Part shown: one piece after another, positions 1 through 6,646 of the stretch
Numbering within the stretch: the stretch's first letter is position 1
Layout: the number at the start of each line of letters is the position of its first letter
NCBI GenBank assembly: GCA_041485125.1
Contig: JBGPIT010000071.1
Coordinates: 1-15,985 of the forward strand
DNA length: 15,985 bases
Direction of reading: 5' to 3'
Source: JBGPIT01 sp041485125
GTDB taxonomy: Bacteria > Desulfobacterota > Binatia > UTPRO1
Position numbers and translations under genes: made by a program
The notes under the pieces: model-generated
The model's input: only the letters and a program-made list of their open reading frames with translations
The model's database searches: none
What the model was told of the DNA's origin: nothing

Positions 1-1
1 G

Positions 2-19
2 AAGACGGCGGCAGCTTGA
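2..19 (+). CDS. sdhA: C-terminal tail of an upstream gene, probably sdhA (partial)
   Basis: Reading from base 2 gives the codons Lys-Thr-Ala-Ala-Ala followed by TGA at 17-19. The TGA overlaps the ATG of sdhB by one base (TGATG), the usual arrangement of coupled genes. In the sdhCAB order of Bacillus-type succinate dehydrogenases the gene before sdhB is the flavoprotein subunit sdhA, so this is the likely identity. Only five codons are visible, so the call rests on context alone. Confidence 0.4.
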   Translation, partial: KTAAA

Positions 20-810
20 TGGCCGCACACGCCGGCGCCGCGTCGCCCGATCGCAAGCGGGCATCGACCGAGCCGATCCGGACGCGCATCAAGCGCCAGG
101 AGCGGCCCGACAGCGCGCCGTACTGGCAGGACTTCACGATTCCCTACAAGGCGGGGCACAACGTGCACTCGCTCCTCACCGAGATCCAGGTCCGGCCGGT
201 CACCAGCGACGGCAACGTGACGTCGCCGGTCACGTGGGACGCTGCCTGCCTCGAGGAGGTGTGCGGCTCCTGCACGATGCGCATCAACGGCCAGATCCGG
301 CAGGCCTGCACGGCGCTCGTCGACAGCCTCGAGCGCCCGATCGTGATCGAGCCGATGCAGAAGTTCCCGGTCGTGCGCGATCTCTGCGTCGACCGCAGCC
401 GGATGTTCGAGAGCTTGAAGCGCATGCGCGCCTGGGTGCCGATCGACGGGACGTACGATCTCGGTCCCGGCCCGCGCATGTCGCCGGTGGAGCAGGAGTA
501 TGCCTACGCGCTGTCGCGCTGCATGACGTGCGGCTGCTGCTTGGAGGCGTGCCCGCAGGTGAGCGACAAGTCGGAGTTCATCGGCGCGGCGGCGATCGGC
601 CAGGCGATCTTGAAGAACCTCCATCCCAGTGGTCCACTCACCAAGGAAGAGCGCGTCGCCGAGCTCATGGGCGTCGGCGGCGTGGTGGATTGCGGCAACG
701 CGCAGAACTGCGTCGTCGTCTGTCCGAAAGAGGTACCGCTCACACGCGCGATCGGCGACGCCGGCCGGCAAGCGACGCGCAAGATGCTGAAGGATCTGTT
801 CGGACGATGA
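19..810 (+). CDS. sdhB: Succinate dehydrogenase / fumarate reductase iron-sulfur subunit (Bacillus-like type)
   Basis: Electron-transfer subunit of complex II, carrying electrons from the FAD of SdhA through three iron-sulfur clusters to the quinone at the membrane. The 263-residue product has all cluster ligands: C77, C82, C85 and C97 for the plant-type [2Fe-2S] cluster (CLEEVCGSC then QAC); C168, C171, C174 and C178 in CMTCGCCLEACP; and C225, C231 and C235 in CGNAQNCVVVCP. The wording around the clusters (WDAACLEEVCGSC, DCGNAQNC) resembles Bacillus subtilis SdhB rather than the E. coli enzyme, which suggests menaquinone as partner; that is inference. An N-terminal extension of about 30 charged residues precedes the ferredoxin fold. 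ATG 19 is chosen over TTG 16 because it overlaps the upstream stop. Its stop overlaps the sucC start by ATGA, so the two are translationally coupled. Confidence 0.96.
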   Translation: MAAHAGAASPDRKRASTEPIRTRIKRQERPDSAPYWQDFTIPYKAGHNVHSLLTEIQVRPVTSDGNVTSPVTWDAACLEEVCGSCTMRINGQIRQACTALVDSLERPIVIEPMQKFPVVRDLCVDRSRMFESLKRMRAWVPIDGTYDLGPGPRMSPVEQEYAYALSRCMTCGCCLEACPQVSDKSEFIGAAAIGQAILKNLHPSGPLTKEERVAELMGVGGVVDCGNAQNCVVVCPKEVPLTRAIGDAGRQATRKMLKDLFGR

Positions 811-1973
811 ACATCCACGAGTTCCAAGCGAAAGAAATTCTGAAAAAGTACGGCGTCCCCGTCCTCGAGGGCGGCGTCGCGCACACTCCCGCGGAGGCGG
901 CGGCGATCGCCAAGCGCCTCGGCGGCACTGTGGTCGTCAAAGCGCAGATCCACGCCGGCGGGCGCGGCAAGGCGGGCGGGGTCAAGGTCGTGAAGTCGCC
1001 GGAGGCTGCCGCCGAGTTCGCGCGCGGCCTGCTCGGCAAGGCGCTCGTCACGCACCAGACCGGTCCCGAAGGTCGCGTCGTCCGCCAGGTGCTCGTCGAA
1101 GCCGGCTGCGACATCGCGCGTGAGCTCTACCTCGGCGTCGTCGTCGACCGCGGCACCGGCCGCGTCGCGGTGATCGCCTCGTCGGAAGGCGGCGTCGAGA
1201 TCGAGGAGGTCGCGGCGAAGTCGCCGCAGAAGATCCACCGCGAGGTGCTCGATCCGGTCGTCGGGCTGGCGCCGTTCCAGGGCCGGCGGATCGCCTTCGC
1301 GCTCGGCTTGCCGAAAGAGCTGACGAACAAGGCGATCGGGTTCTTCGCGTCGTTGGTGCGGGCGTTCCAGGAGTGCGATGCGGCGCTGCTCGAGATCAAT
1401 CCGCTGGTCGTCACCAAGGCCGGCGATCTCGTCGCGCTCGACGCCAAGATGAGCCTCGACGACAACGCGCTCTTCCGTCACGCCGATCTGCGCGCCTACC
1501 GCGACGAGAACGAGGAGGATCCGCGCGAGCGCGAGGCCGCGAAGTTCGACCTCAGCTACATCGCGCTCAGCGGCAACATCGGCTGCATGGTGAACGGCGC
1601 CGGTCTCGCGATGGCGACGATGGACATCGTCAAGTACGCCGGCGGCGAGCCCGCCAACTTCCTCGACGTCGGCGGCGGCGCCAATACCGAGAAAGTCCGC
1701 GCCGCATTCCGCATCCTCCTCGCCGACGAGAGCGTGAAGGCGATCTTCATCAACATCTTCGGCGGCATCCTCAAGTGCGACGTCCTCGCGGAAGGCGTCG
1801 TGCAAGCCGCGCGTGAGGTCGGCCTGTCGGTGCCGCTCGTCGTTCGCATGGAGGGCACCAACGTCGAGCGCGGCAAGCAGATCCTCGCCGAGTCGGGTCT
1901 CGCGATCCAGACGGCGGCCGACATGGCCGAGGGCGCGCGCCTCGCGGTCGCCGCGGCGGGTGGCAAGCGATGA
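807..1973 (+). CDS. sucC: Succinyl-CoA synthetase beta subunit (ADP- or GDP-forming)
   Basis: The beta subunit of the TCA-cycle enzyme that converts succinyl-CoA, phosphate and NDP to succinate, CoA and NTP. It supplies the nucleotide- and succinate-binding parts. The product has 388 residues, the same length as E. coli SucC, and opens with the family start MNIHEFQAKEIL. An ATP-grasp domain fills about residues 1-235, with the GGRGKAGG loop at 51-58 and the metal-site segment LEINPLV (E196, N198), followed by LDAKMSLDDNALFRH. A ligase-CoA domain follows, with GCMVNGAGLAMATMD, FLDVGGGA, INIFGGILKCDV and RMEGTNVERG. The start ATG 807 overlaps the sdhB stop (ATGA) and is also fixed by homology; a longer reading to 234 is only open frame across sdhB. 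The gene ends in an ATGA overlap with sucD. Nucleotide specificity cannot be read from the sequence. Confidence 0.98.
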   Translation: MNIHEFQAKEILKKYGVPVLEGGVAHTPAEAAAIAKRLGGTVVVKAQIHAGGRGKAGGVKVVKSPEAAAEFARGLLGKALVTHQTGPEGRVVRQVLVEAGCDIARELYLGVVVDRGTGRVAVIASSEGGVEIEEVAAKSPQKIHREVLDPVVGLAPFQGRRIAFALGLPKELTNKAIGFFASLVRAFQECDAALLEINPLVVTKAGDLVALDAKMSLDDNALFRHADLRAYRDENEEDPREREAAKFDLSYIALSGNIGCMVNGAGLAMATMDIVKYAGGEPANFLDVGGGANTEKVRAAFRILLADESVKAIFINIFGGILKCDVLAEGVVQAAREVGLSVPLVVRMEGTNVERGKQILAESGLAIQTAADMAEGARLAVAAAGGKR

Positions 1974-2842
1974 GCGTCCTCGTCGACAAGTCGACCAAGG
2001 TCATCGTCCAGGGCATCACCGGCGCGACCGGACAGTTCCACGCGCGCGCCTGCCGCGAGTACGGTACGCAGATCGTCGGCGGTGTCACACCGGGGAAGGG
2101 CGGCACCGACTTCGAGGGCGTGCCGATCTTCGACACCGTCGAGCAGGCGGTGAAGGCAACCGGTGCGAACGCGACGTTGATCTTCGTCCCACCGCCATTC
2201 GCGACCGACGCGATCATGGAGGCGGCCGAGGCCGGCATCCCGCTCGCGATCTGCATCACCGAAGGCATTCCGACGATCGACATGGTGCGCTGCGTGCGCT
2301 ACCTCGACGCCACCTCGACGCGCCTGATCGGGCCGAACTGCCCCGGCATCATCACGCCGGGCGAGTGCAAGATCGGCATCATGCCGGGGTACATCCACAA
2401 GCCGGGCACCGTCGGCGTCGTCTCGCGCAGCGGCACGCTCACCTACGAGGCGGTGCACCAGCTCACCAAGCTCGGCATCGGGCAATCGACCTGCATCGGC
2501 ATCGGCGGTGACCCGATCATCGGCACCTCTTTCGTCGACGCGCTCCGCCTCTACCAAGACGATCCGCGTACCGAGGCGGTGATCCTGATCGGCGAGATCG
2601 GCGGCACCGCCGAAGAGGACGCCGCGGCGTTCATCAAGGCGCACGTCACGAAGCCGGTGGTCGTCTTCATCGCCGGCCAGACCGCGCCGCCGGGCAAACG
2701 CATGGGCCACGCCGGCGCGATCATCTCCGGCGGCCGCGGCACGGCGGCCGACAAGATCCGCGCCTTCGAGGACGCCGGCGTGACGGTCGCGCGCAGCCCC
2801 GCCGAGCTCGGCAGCACCATGGCCGCCGCGCTCGGGCGCTGA
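1970..2842 (+). CDS. sucD: Succinyl-CoA synthetase alpha subunit
   Basis: The alpha subunit binds CoA and carries the phosphohistidine intermediate of succinyl-CoA synthetase. The product has 290 residues, normal for SucD. A CoA-binding Rossmann domain at the N-terminus shows VIVQGITGATGQFHARACRE and GGVTPGKGG. IGPNCPGIITPGECKIGIMPG marks the middle and GVVSRSGTLTYEAV begins the second domain. The phosphorylated residue is H247 in GKRMGHAGAIISGGRGTA, equivalent to H246 of E. coli. The start ATG 1970 overlaps the sucC stop by ATGA, so the two subunits are made together, as expected for a heteromeric enzyme. Nothing in the sequence is unusual. Confidence 0.98.
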   Translation: MSVLVDKSTKVIVQGITGATGQFHARACREYGTQIVGGVTPGKGGTDFEGVPIFDTVEQAVKATGANATLIFVPPPFATDAIMEAAEAGIPLAICITEGIPTIDMVRCVRYLDATSTRLIGPNCPGIITPGECKIGIMPGYIHKPGTVGVVSRSGTLTYEAVHQLTKLGIGQSTCIGIGGDPIIGTSFVDALRLYQDDPRTEAVILIGEIGGTAEEDAAAFIKAHVTKPVVVFIAGQTAPPGKRMGHAGAIISGGRGTAADKIRAFEDAGVTVARSPAELGSTMAAALGR

Positions 2843-2869
2843 TCCAACCTCGTACTACGGGAGCATGTG

Positions 2870-3298
2870 ATGGCAGTGGAAAAGACGCTAGCGATCGTGA
2901 AGCCTGACGCGGTGAAGCGCAACTTGATCGGCGAGATCATCCGCCGCGCCGAGCAGGGCGGCCTGCGCGTCGCCGCGTCGCGCTTTCTGCACCTGACCAA
3001 GAAGCAGGCGGAGGGCTTCTACGCCGTCCACCGCGAGCGGCCCTTCTTCGGCAGCCTGACCGAGTACATGTCGTCCGGGCCCGTCATGGTCCTCGTCTTC
3101 GAGGGCGACGGCGCGATCGCGAAGTGGCGCGGCCTCATGGGCGCGACCGACCCCGCGAAGGCCGATCCCGGCACGATCCGCAAAGACCTCGGTCTCAACG
3201 TCGAGCAGAACGCGACCCATGGCTCGGACGCGCCGGAGACCGCTCGGATGGAGATCGGCTACTTCTTCGACGGTCTCGACGTCGTCGATCGCGGCTGA
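2870..3298 (+). CDS. ndk: Nucleoside diphosphate kinase
   Basis: Moves the gamma phosphate between nucleoside triphosphates and diphosphates through a phosphohistidine. The 142-residue product has the family opening EKTLAIVKPDAVKRNLIGEI and the active-site segment NATHGSDAPETARMEI, with the phosphorylated His at position 117, the same number as in E. coli Ndk. ATG 2870 is chosen because an ACGGGAG ribosome site (2857-2863) sits six bases before it; the GTG at 2867 is next to it and would add one residue. The gene lies 27 bases after sucD in the same direction and is probably cotranscribed. This fits the known link in which Ndk converts the GTP or ATP made by succinyl-CoA synthetase into other NTPs. 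It converges on the next gene with a gap of only three bases. Confidence 0.98.
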   Translation: MAVEKTLAIVKPDAVKRNLIGEIIRRAEQGGLRVAASRFLHLTKKQAEGFYAVHRERPFFGSLTEYMSSGPVMVLVFEGDGAIAKWRGLMGATDPAKADPGTIRKDLGLNVEQNATHGSDAPETARMEIGYFFDGLDVVDRG

Positions 3299-3301
3299 CC
3301 G

Positions 3302-3898
3302 TCAGGCCGCCGGCGGCTCGAGCCACCAGCGAGCGAGATCGATCACGATGGCGTCGAACGGCTCGACGCGAACGTGATCGCCATCACCGTGCGCGCTCAC
3401 CGCGAGCCAAACGTCGGCGCCGAGGCGATACACCTCGAGCGTGCGCGTGACCGGATCGACGATCCACATGTGGGCGACGCCTTCGCGGGCGTAGACGCGC
3501 ATCTTCCGTCCGCGGTCGAGCGTCCCGGTTCTCGGCGATACGACCTCGCACACCCAATCCGGCGCCCGTGTGATCGTGGGCGTATCGGGAATCGCGGCGA
3601 GACGTTCACGCCGCCAGCCGGCGATGTCCGGCACGACGACGTCGGCGGAGAGGTGAAGCTCGGGCTCGAAGAGCATCCACCAGCCTCCTGGGCCAGCAGG
3701 ATCACCAGGCGGAAGATGGAACGCAGACGAGAGATCTCGTGCGATCATCGTCTCGGCATAGGAGTGGCGTGCCGCCGGCCGAGGCGTCGTGTAGAGCGTC
3801 CCCTCGACGATCTCCGCGACCATGTGCTCCGGCGCGGCGAGAACATCCGCGTACGTGGCGGGGCGAGGTGCGCTCTTCATCGCAGTCGACGATAGCAT
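3302..3898 (-). CDS. Uma2 family (DUF820) PD-(D/E)XK nuclease-fold protein
   Basis: The 198-residue product matches the Uma2 pattern: TYADVLAAPEHMVAEIVEGTL at the N-terminus, PARHSYAETMIARDLSSAF, then ADVVVPDIAGWRRERL with the Pro-Asp at about 90-91, APDWVCEVVSPRTGTLDRGRK with E118 and K132, and the family signature YAREGVAHMWIVDP. These supply the acidic and lysine residues expected for a restriction-endonuclease-like core. The biological role of Uma2 proteins is mostly unknown and they are often present in many copies in cyanobacteria and other environmental bacteria. It lies 57 bases downstream of the methyltransferase on the same strand and may be cotranscribed with it. The start could be ATG 3898 or the internal ATG at 3880, which begins MKSAPRPATYAD; neither has a clear ribosome site. 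Confidence 0.88.
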   Translation of the reverse strand: MLSSTAMKSAPRPATYADVLAAPEHMVAEIVEGTLYTTPRPAARHSYAETMIARDLSSAFHLPPGDPAGPGGWWMLFEPELHLSADVVVPDIAGWRRERLAAIPDTPTITRAPDWVCEVVSPRTGTLDRGRKMRVYAREGVAHMWIVDPVTRTLEVYRLGADVWLAVSAHGDGDHVRVEPFDAIVIDLARWWLEPPAA

Positions 3899-3955
3899 GT
3901 GCGCTCGCGCGCGAGCTACGCAGGCCGGTTCGAGGCGCTACTCGTATCGGACTGC

Positions 3956-4861
3956 TCACGCCTTGACGGCGACGATCTCGACGCGGGCGTTCATCCGCAG
4001 CGCGCCGCCGACGGTGAGGATCGTCTTCAGCGGCACCTTCATCCAGAGCGGGATCTTGTAGCGGCCGAGGTAGACCGGCGCGTGGCGCAGGAGGCGCGGT
4101 TGGAAGCCCGCCGCGGTGACGAGTCGGGTGAGCGTCGCCGGCGTGAAGTAGTTCAGGTGCAGCGGTACGTAGAGACGCGGCAAGAGCTTCTGCGCCGACG
4201 GTCCGCCGAGCCGCGCGTAAGTGTTGACGAGGACCGTCAACAGACACTGCTGGTTCGGCACCGCGATGAAGACCGCGCCGCCCGGGCGAATCAAGGCGTG
4301 CGCGCGGCGGAGCATCGTGAGCGGATCCGGGACGTGCTCGACGACGTCGAGCATCGAGATCGCGTCGAAACGGTGGCCGTCGAACTGCTGCTGCTCGAAC
4401 GGGCCGACCACGATCGAGAGGTCGAACTCCTTCACCGCCTCGGCAGCCCGCTCGGCGCAGAGCTCGACGCCGGTCGGTTGCCAGCCGCGCTCGCGCGCGA
4501 GGTGCATGAAGATGCCGGTCGCGGCGCCGACGTCGAGGAGCGAGCCGGGGCTGCCGACCGCGTGCTCGAGATCCTCCAGGTGCTGGCGCATGCGGCTGAT
4601 GATCGGGTCCTCGACGTAGTCGCGGTGATAGTTCGCGAAGAGGTCTTGCACCTCCGGGCACGCCTCGTCCTGGTCGTAGTCGTAGGTCTCGGCGCGGAGC
4701 TTCTCTTCGGGACTCGGCAGCGGGTCGGCCCGCACCAGGTCGCATCCCGCGCAGCGGAGAATGCGCCGCCATCCCATGTCCACGACCGTCCGGTAGTGCG
4801 CGCTGCCGCAGAGCGCGCAGGGCACGAGGGAGGCGGCCGCCGGCGCTGGCATCGCGTTCAT
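3956..4861 (-). CDS. Class I SAM-dependent methyltransferase with N-terminal zinc ribbon
   Basis: From ATG 4861 the product has 301 residues; the ATG three codons later (4852) is an equally possible start, and neither has a strong ribosome site. A longer reading to 5050 is rejected because its extra 63 residues are Arg-rich and overlap the divergent gene start. Residues 15-40 hold two CxxC pairs (CALCG and CAGCD), a zinc ribbon common in methyltransferases that act on sugars or small molecules. The SAM-binding motif I is LLDVGAATGIF at about 108-118, with the ribose-binding acid in PTGVELC. The later motifs are FDAISMLDVVEHVPDP and LRRAHALIRPGGAVFIAVPN. The C-terminal HLNYFTPATLTRLVTAAGF is typical of this family. 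Substrate is unknown. The location next to glycosyltransferase-like genes makes a sugar or lipid-linked glycan plausible, but this is inference. Confidence 0.9.
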   Translation of the reverse strand: MNAMPAPAAASLVPCALCGSAHYRTVVDMGWRRILRCAGCDLVRADPLPSPEEKLRAETYDYDQDEACPEVQDLFANYHRDYVEDPIISRMRQHLEDLEHAVGSPGSLLDVGAATGIFMHLARERGWQPTGVELCAERAAEAVKEFDLSIVVGPFEQQQFDGHRFDAISMLDVVEHVPDPLTMLRRAHALIRPGGAVFIAVPNQQCLLTVLVNTYARLGGPSAQKLLPRLYVPLHLNYFTPATLTRLVTAAGFQPRLLRHAPVYLGRYKIPLWMKVPLKTILTVGGALRMNARVEIVAVKA

Positions 4862-5022
4862 CACCGCCGGTTCTGCCACAGCGTCGGAGAGGCGGGCAAG
4901 GTGGCGAACGTTCGGTGCGCGCCGATCGTACATTTGCGAACGACGTCGTGCGGCCACGCCTGCGCGTCGCGCGGCGTTTGTGCGTTGACGCGATCCTCTG
5001 TGCATGGCAGCACAGGTGGACC
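4862..5022. promoter_or_regulatory. Divergent intergenic region with palindromes
   Basis: About 160 bases separate the starts of the minus-strand methyltransferase and the plus-strand membrane protein, so at least two promoters should lie here. I see a perfect 10-base palindrome CGAACGTTCG at 4905-4914, an 8-base palindrome CGACGTCG at 4941-4948, and a CTGTGC/GCACAG inverted repeat at 4998-5003 and 5010-5015. The second arm of that repeat runs into the ribosome site of the plus-strand gene. TTGACG at 4985-4990 looks like a -35 box but has no good -10 partner. No promoter can be called with confidence. Confidence 0.35.
5014..5020 (+). promoter_or_regulatory. Ribosome binding site deciding the GTG 5023 start
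   Basis: AGGTGGA lies two bases before GTG 5023. It is the best Shine-Dalgarno match in front of any start codon of the following gene, and its product begins about ten residues before the first hydrophobic segment. The spacing is short, so the start remains probable rather than certain. Confidence 0.5.
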
Positions 5023-6273
5023 GTGCAATCGCGGGATCGAAGCGCCGCACGCGACGCCCTTTGGATGTTCCTCGCGGCGCTCGCCGTCTACGCGATGACG
5101 TCGCCGGGCCCGACTGCGTACGATCAGTACGGGCTCTTCGCCGACTGCTTGCTGCACGGCCATCTGTCGCTGCCGTCGCGTCCGCCGCATCTCGAGATGG
5201 CGGAGTACGCGGGGCGCGCCTACTTCACCAACCCGCCGACGCCGTCGCTCATCATGCTGCCGTTTCTCGCGATCGCGGAGCAGGAGCCGCTACGGAGCTT
5301 CTTCGTCAAGCTGAACGGCGGCTGGAACTTCCCGTTCGGCGGCTTTCAGACCGGGCTCTCGCTCATTCTCGGTGCGCTGAGCGTCGCGCTGGCGCGGATC
5401 GGGCTCGGGCGCGCGCCGCTTTCTCGCCGCGCCGCCAACTGGGGCGCGATTCTCTTCGGCTTCGGCTCGATCCACTGGTACCACGCGACGGTCGGCTCGG
5501 TCTGGTACGTGGCGCAGATCGTCCAAGTGACGATGATGTGGCTGCTCGTGATCGAGTGGCTCGGCAAGGCGCGTCCGGCGCTCCTGGGCCTGTGGATCGC
5601 CGCGGCGTTCTGGTGCCGCATGGAGACGCTCATCGCGGCGCCGTTCATCCTGGTCACGCTCACCGATCGCTGGCTCGCGCCGGCGGTCGATCAGCTGCTG
5701 CCCCGGCTACGCTGGCGCTGGCTTTTCAAGTTGGCGGCGCCGATCGTGGCGGTGATCGCGCTCGAATTCCTCTACAACTACGTTCGATACGGCACGATCG
5801 AGAACTACGGCTACCGGATGCTGATCGAGAAGCCCGAAGTCGCGCCCATGTATCCCTACGGGCTGTTCTCGTACCACTACTTCTGGGGCCACATTCACGT
5901 CCTCTTCAAGGCGAAGCCGATTTTTCTCGACACCTTCCCGTACGTCGCTCCCTCCGTCGGGGGCGGAGCGATCTGGTCGACCACGCCGGCCTTCATCTAC
6001 GCCTTTCGCGCCCCGCTCGACCGGCTCACCGCCGCGTGCTGGCTCTGCATCCTGCTCTTTCTCGCCGTCCTTATGCAGCACTGCGGCACCGGCATGACCC
6101 AGCTCGGCTACCGCTTCGCGCTCGACTTCTACCCGCTGCTCGTGCTGCTCACGATGCGCGGCATGGATCGGCCGCTGCGCTGGTGGCACGTCACCGCGGT
6201 GGTCGCGTGCGTCGTCATCAACGCCTGGTACGTCTACGTCCTGAACATCCTCCAGGTGCAGCGACTGTGGTGA
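5023..6273 (+). CDS. Multi-pass membrane protein, GT-C glycosyltransferase-like
   Basis: From GTG 5023 the product has 416 residues and is mostly hydrophobic, with roughly ten likely membrane segments starting at ALWMFLAALAVYAM. After the first segment comes a long outside loop with YDQYGLFADCLLHGHLSL and AYFTNPPTPSLIMLPF. Acidic residues in the first loop followed by a Pro-rich stretch are typical of GT-C enzymes that use polyprenyl-phosphate sugars. Later segments such as SIHWYHATVGSVWYVAQIVQ and MTQLGYRFALDFYPLL also resemble that group. I do not recognise a named family member. A role in transferring a lipid-linked sugar outside the cytoplasmic membrane is inferred from topology and neighbours. 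The upstream starts (GTG 4915, TTG 4978) would add an Arg-rich stretch and lack better ribosome sites. The stop at 6273 is directly followed by the remnant of another gene. Confidence 0.75.
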   Translation: MQSRDRSAARDALWMFLAALAVYAMTSPGPTAYDQYGLFADCLLHGHLSLPSRPPHLEMAEYAGRAYFTNPPTPSLIMLPFLAIAEQEPLRSFFVKLNGGWNFPFGGFQTGLSLILGALSVALARIGLGRAPLSRRAANWGAILFGFGSIHWYHATVGSVWYVAQIVQVTMMWLLVIEWLGKARPALLGLWIAAAFWCRMETLIAAPFILVTLTDRWLAPAVDQLLPRLRWRWLFKLAAPIVAVIALEFLYNYVRYGTIENYGYRMLIEKPEVAPMYPYGLFSYHYFWGHIHVLFKAKPIFLDTFPYVAPSVGGGAIWSTTPAFIYAFRAPLDRLTAACWLCILLFLAVLMQHCGTGMTQLGYRFALDFYPLLVLLTMRGMDRPLRWWHVTAVVACVVINAWYVYVLNILQVQRLW

Positions 6274-6274
6274 G

Positions 6275-6527
6275 CACGGGCGCGTAACCCCTGTCCTCGG
6301 CGTTGCCACGCACCGGCGGAGCGCAGCGCTGCGCGCGCTCCTCACCGAGCTGCCGGCGTACCCGCTGGAGGAGGTGGACGCCTTCGTCCGCGAGTTCGAT
6401 CTCGGCTGGGTTGTGCTGCCGGCAGCAGGCGTTCGCCCGCAGCGTCGAGGGGCTTTTCGGCGCCCGTATCCGCGAGGTGCGACGAGACGGCGAAGGATAC
6501 GTCCTGTATACGCTCGAGCGCGGCTGA
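6275..6527 (+). pseudogene. Frameshifted C-terminal remnant of a membrane glycosyltransferase-like protein
   Basis: No single frame gives a sensible protein here, but two frames joined do. The frame containing base 6302 reads VTPVLGVATHRRSAAL, then LRALLTELPAYPLEEV and DAFVREFDLGWVVL, with strong G/C at third codon positions. The frame of base 6423 then continues RQQAFARSVEGLFGARIREV and RRDGEGYVLYTLERG to TGA 6525-6527, with the same codon pattern. The switch falls near 6417-6425 and fits one extra base. The joined text resembles the soluble tail of GT-C membrane proteins (a 'FD.GWVVL' strand, then 'LFG' and a final 'YVLY.LER' strand). There is no 5' part or start codon after the preceding stop at 6273, so this looks like a decayed fragment. 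A sequencing error could explain the shift but not the missing front. Confidence 0.55.
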
Positions 6528-6646
6528 ATCGCGTGATCGGCGCGCGTGTCGATATCTGCTTCGCGTGCCGTACCGGTTTGCGCTAGGATTTCGGCTCCGT
6601 CGTGGCGGCCGGGTCGCCGCGCAGGGGCAGCGGCGGAACGGCGCAC
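6528..6646. other. Gap before the GT9 gene
   Basis: About 120 bases between the remnant and the GT9 start. I see a weak -10-like TAGGAT at 6585-6590 with no convincing -35 box, and a weak GGCGGAA ribosome-like site at 6632-6638. No other feature is visible. Transcription of the following genes may start here, because the upstream gene is separated by degraded sequence. Confidence 0.25.

Noticed and set aside
234..806. N-terminal extension of sucC across sdhB
   Set aside because: The extra 191 residues are Arg-rich out-of-frame sdhB. The SucC family start is at ATG 807.
3306..3317. GCCGCCGGCGGC palindrome near the ndk/Uma2 junction as a terminator
   Set aside because: It lies inside the Uma2 coding end (Pro-Pro-Ala-Ala codons) and is a common pattern in high-GC coding sequence, with no loop or T run.
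4862..5050. Longer N-terminus for the zinc-ribbon methyltransferase
   Set aside because: The added 63 residues are Arg/Ala-rich without similarity to the family and would overlap the divergent gene start.
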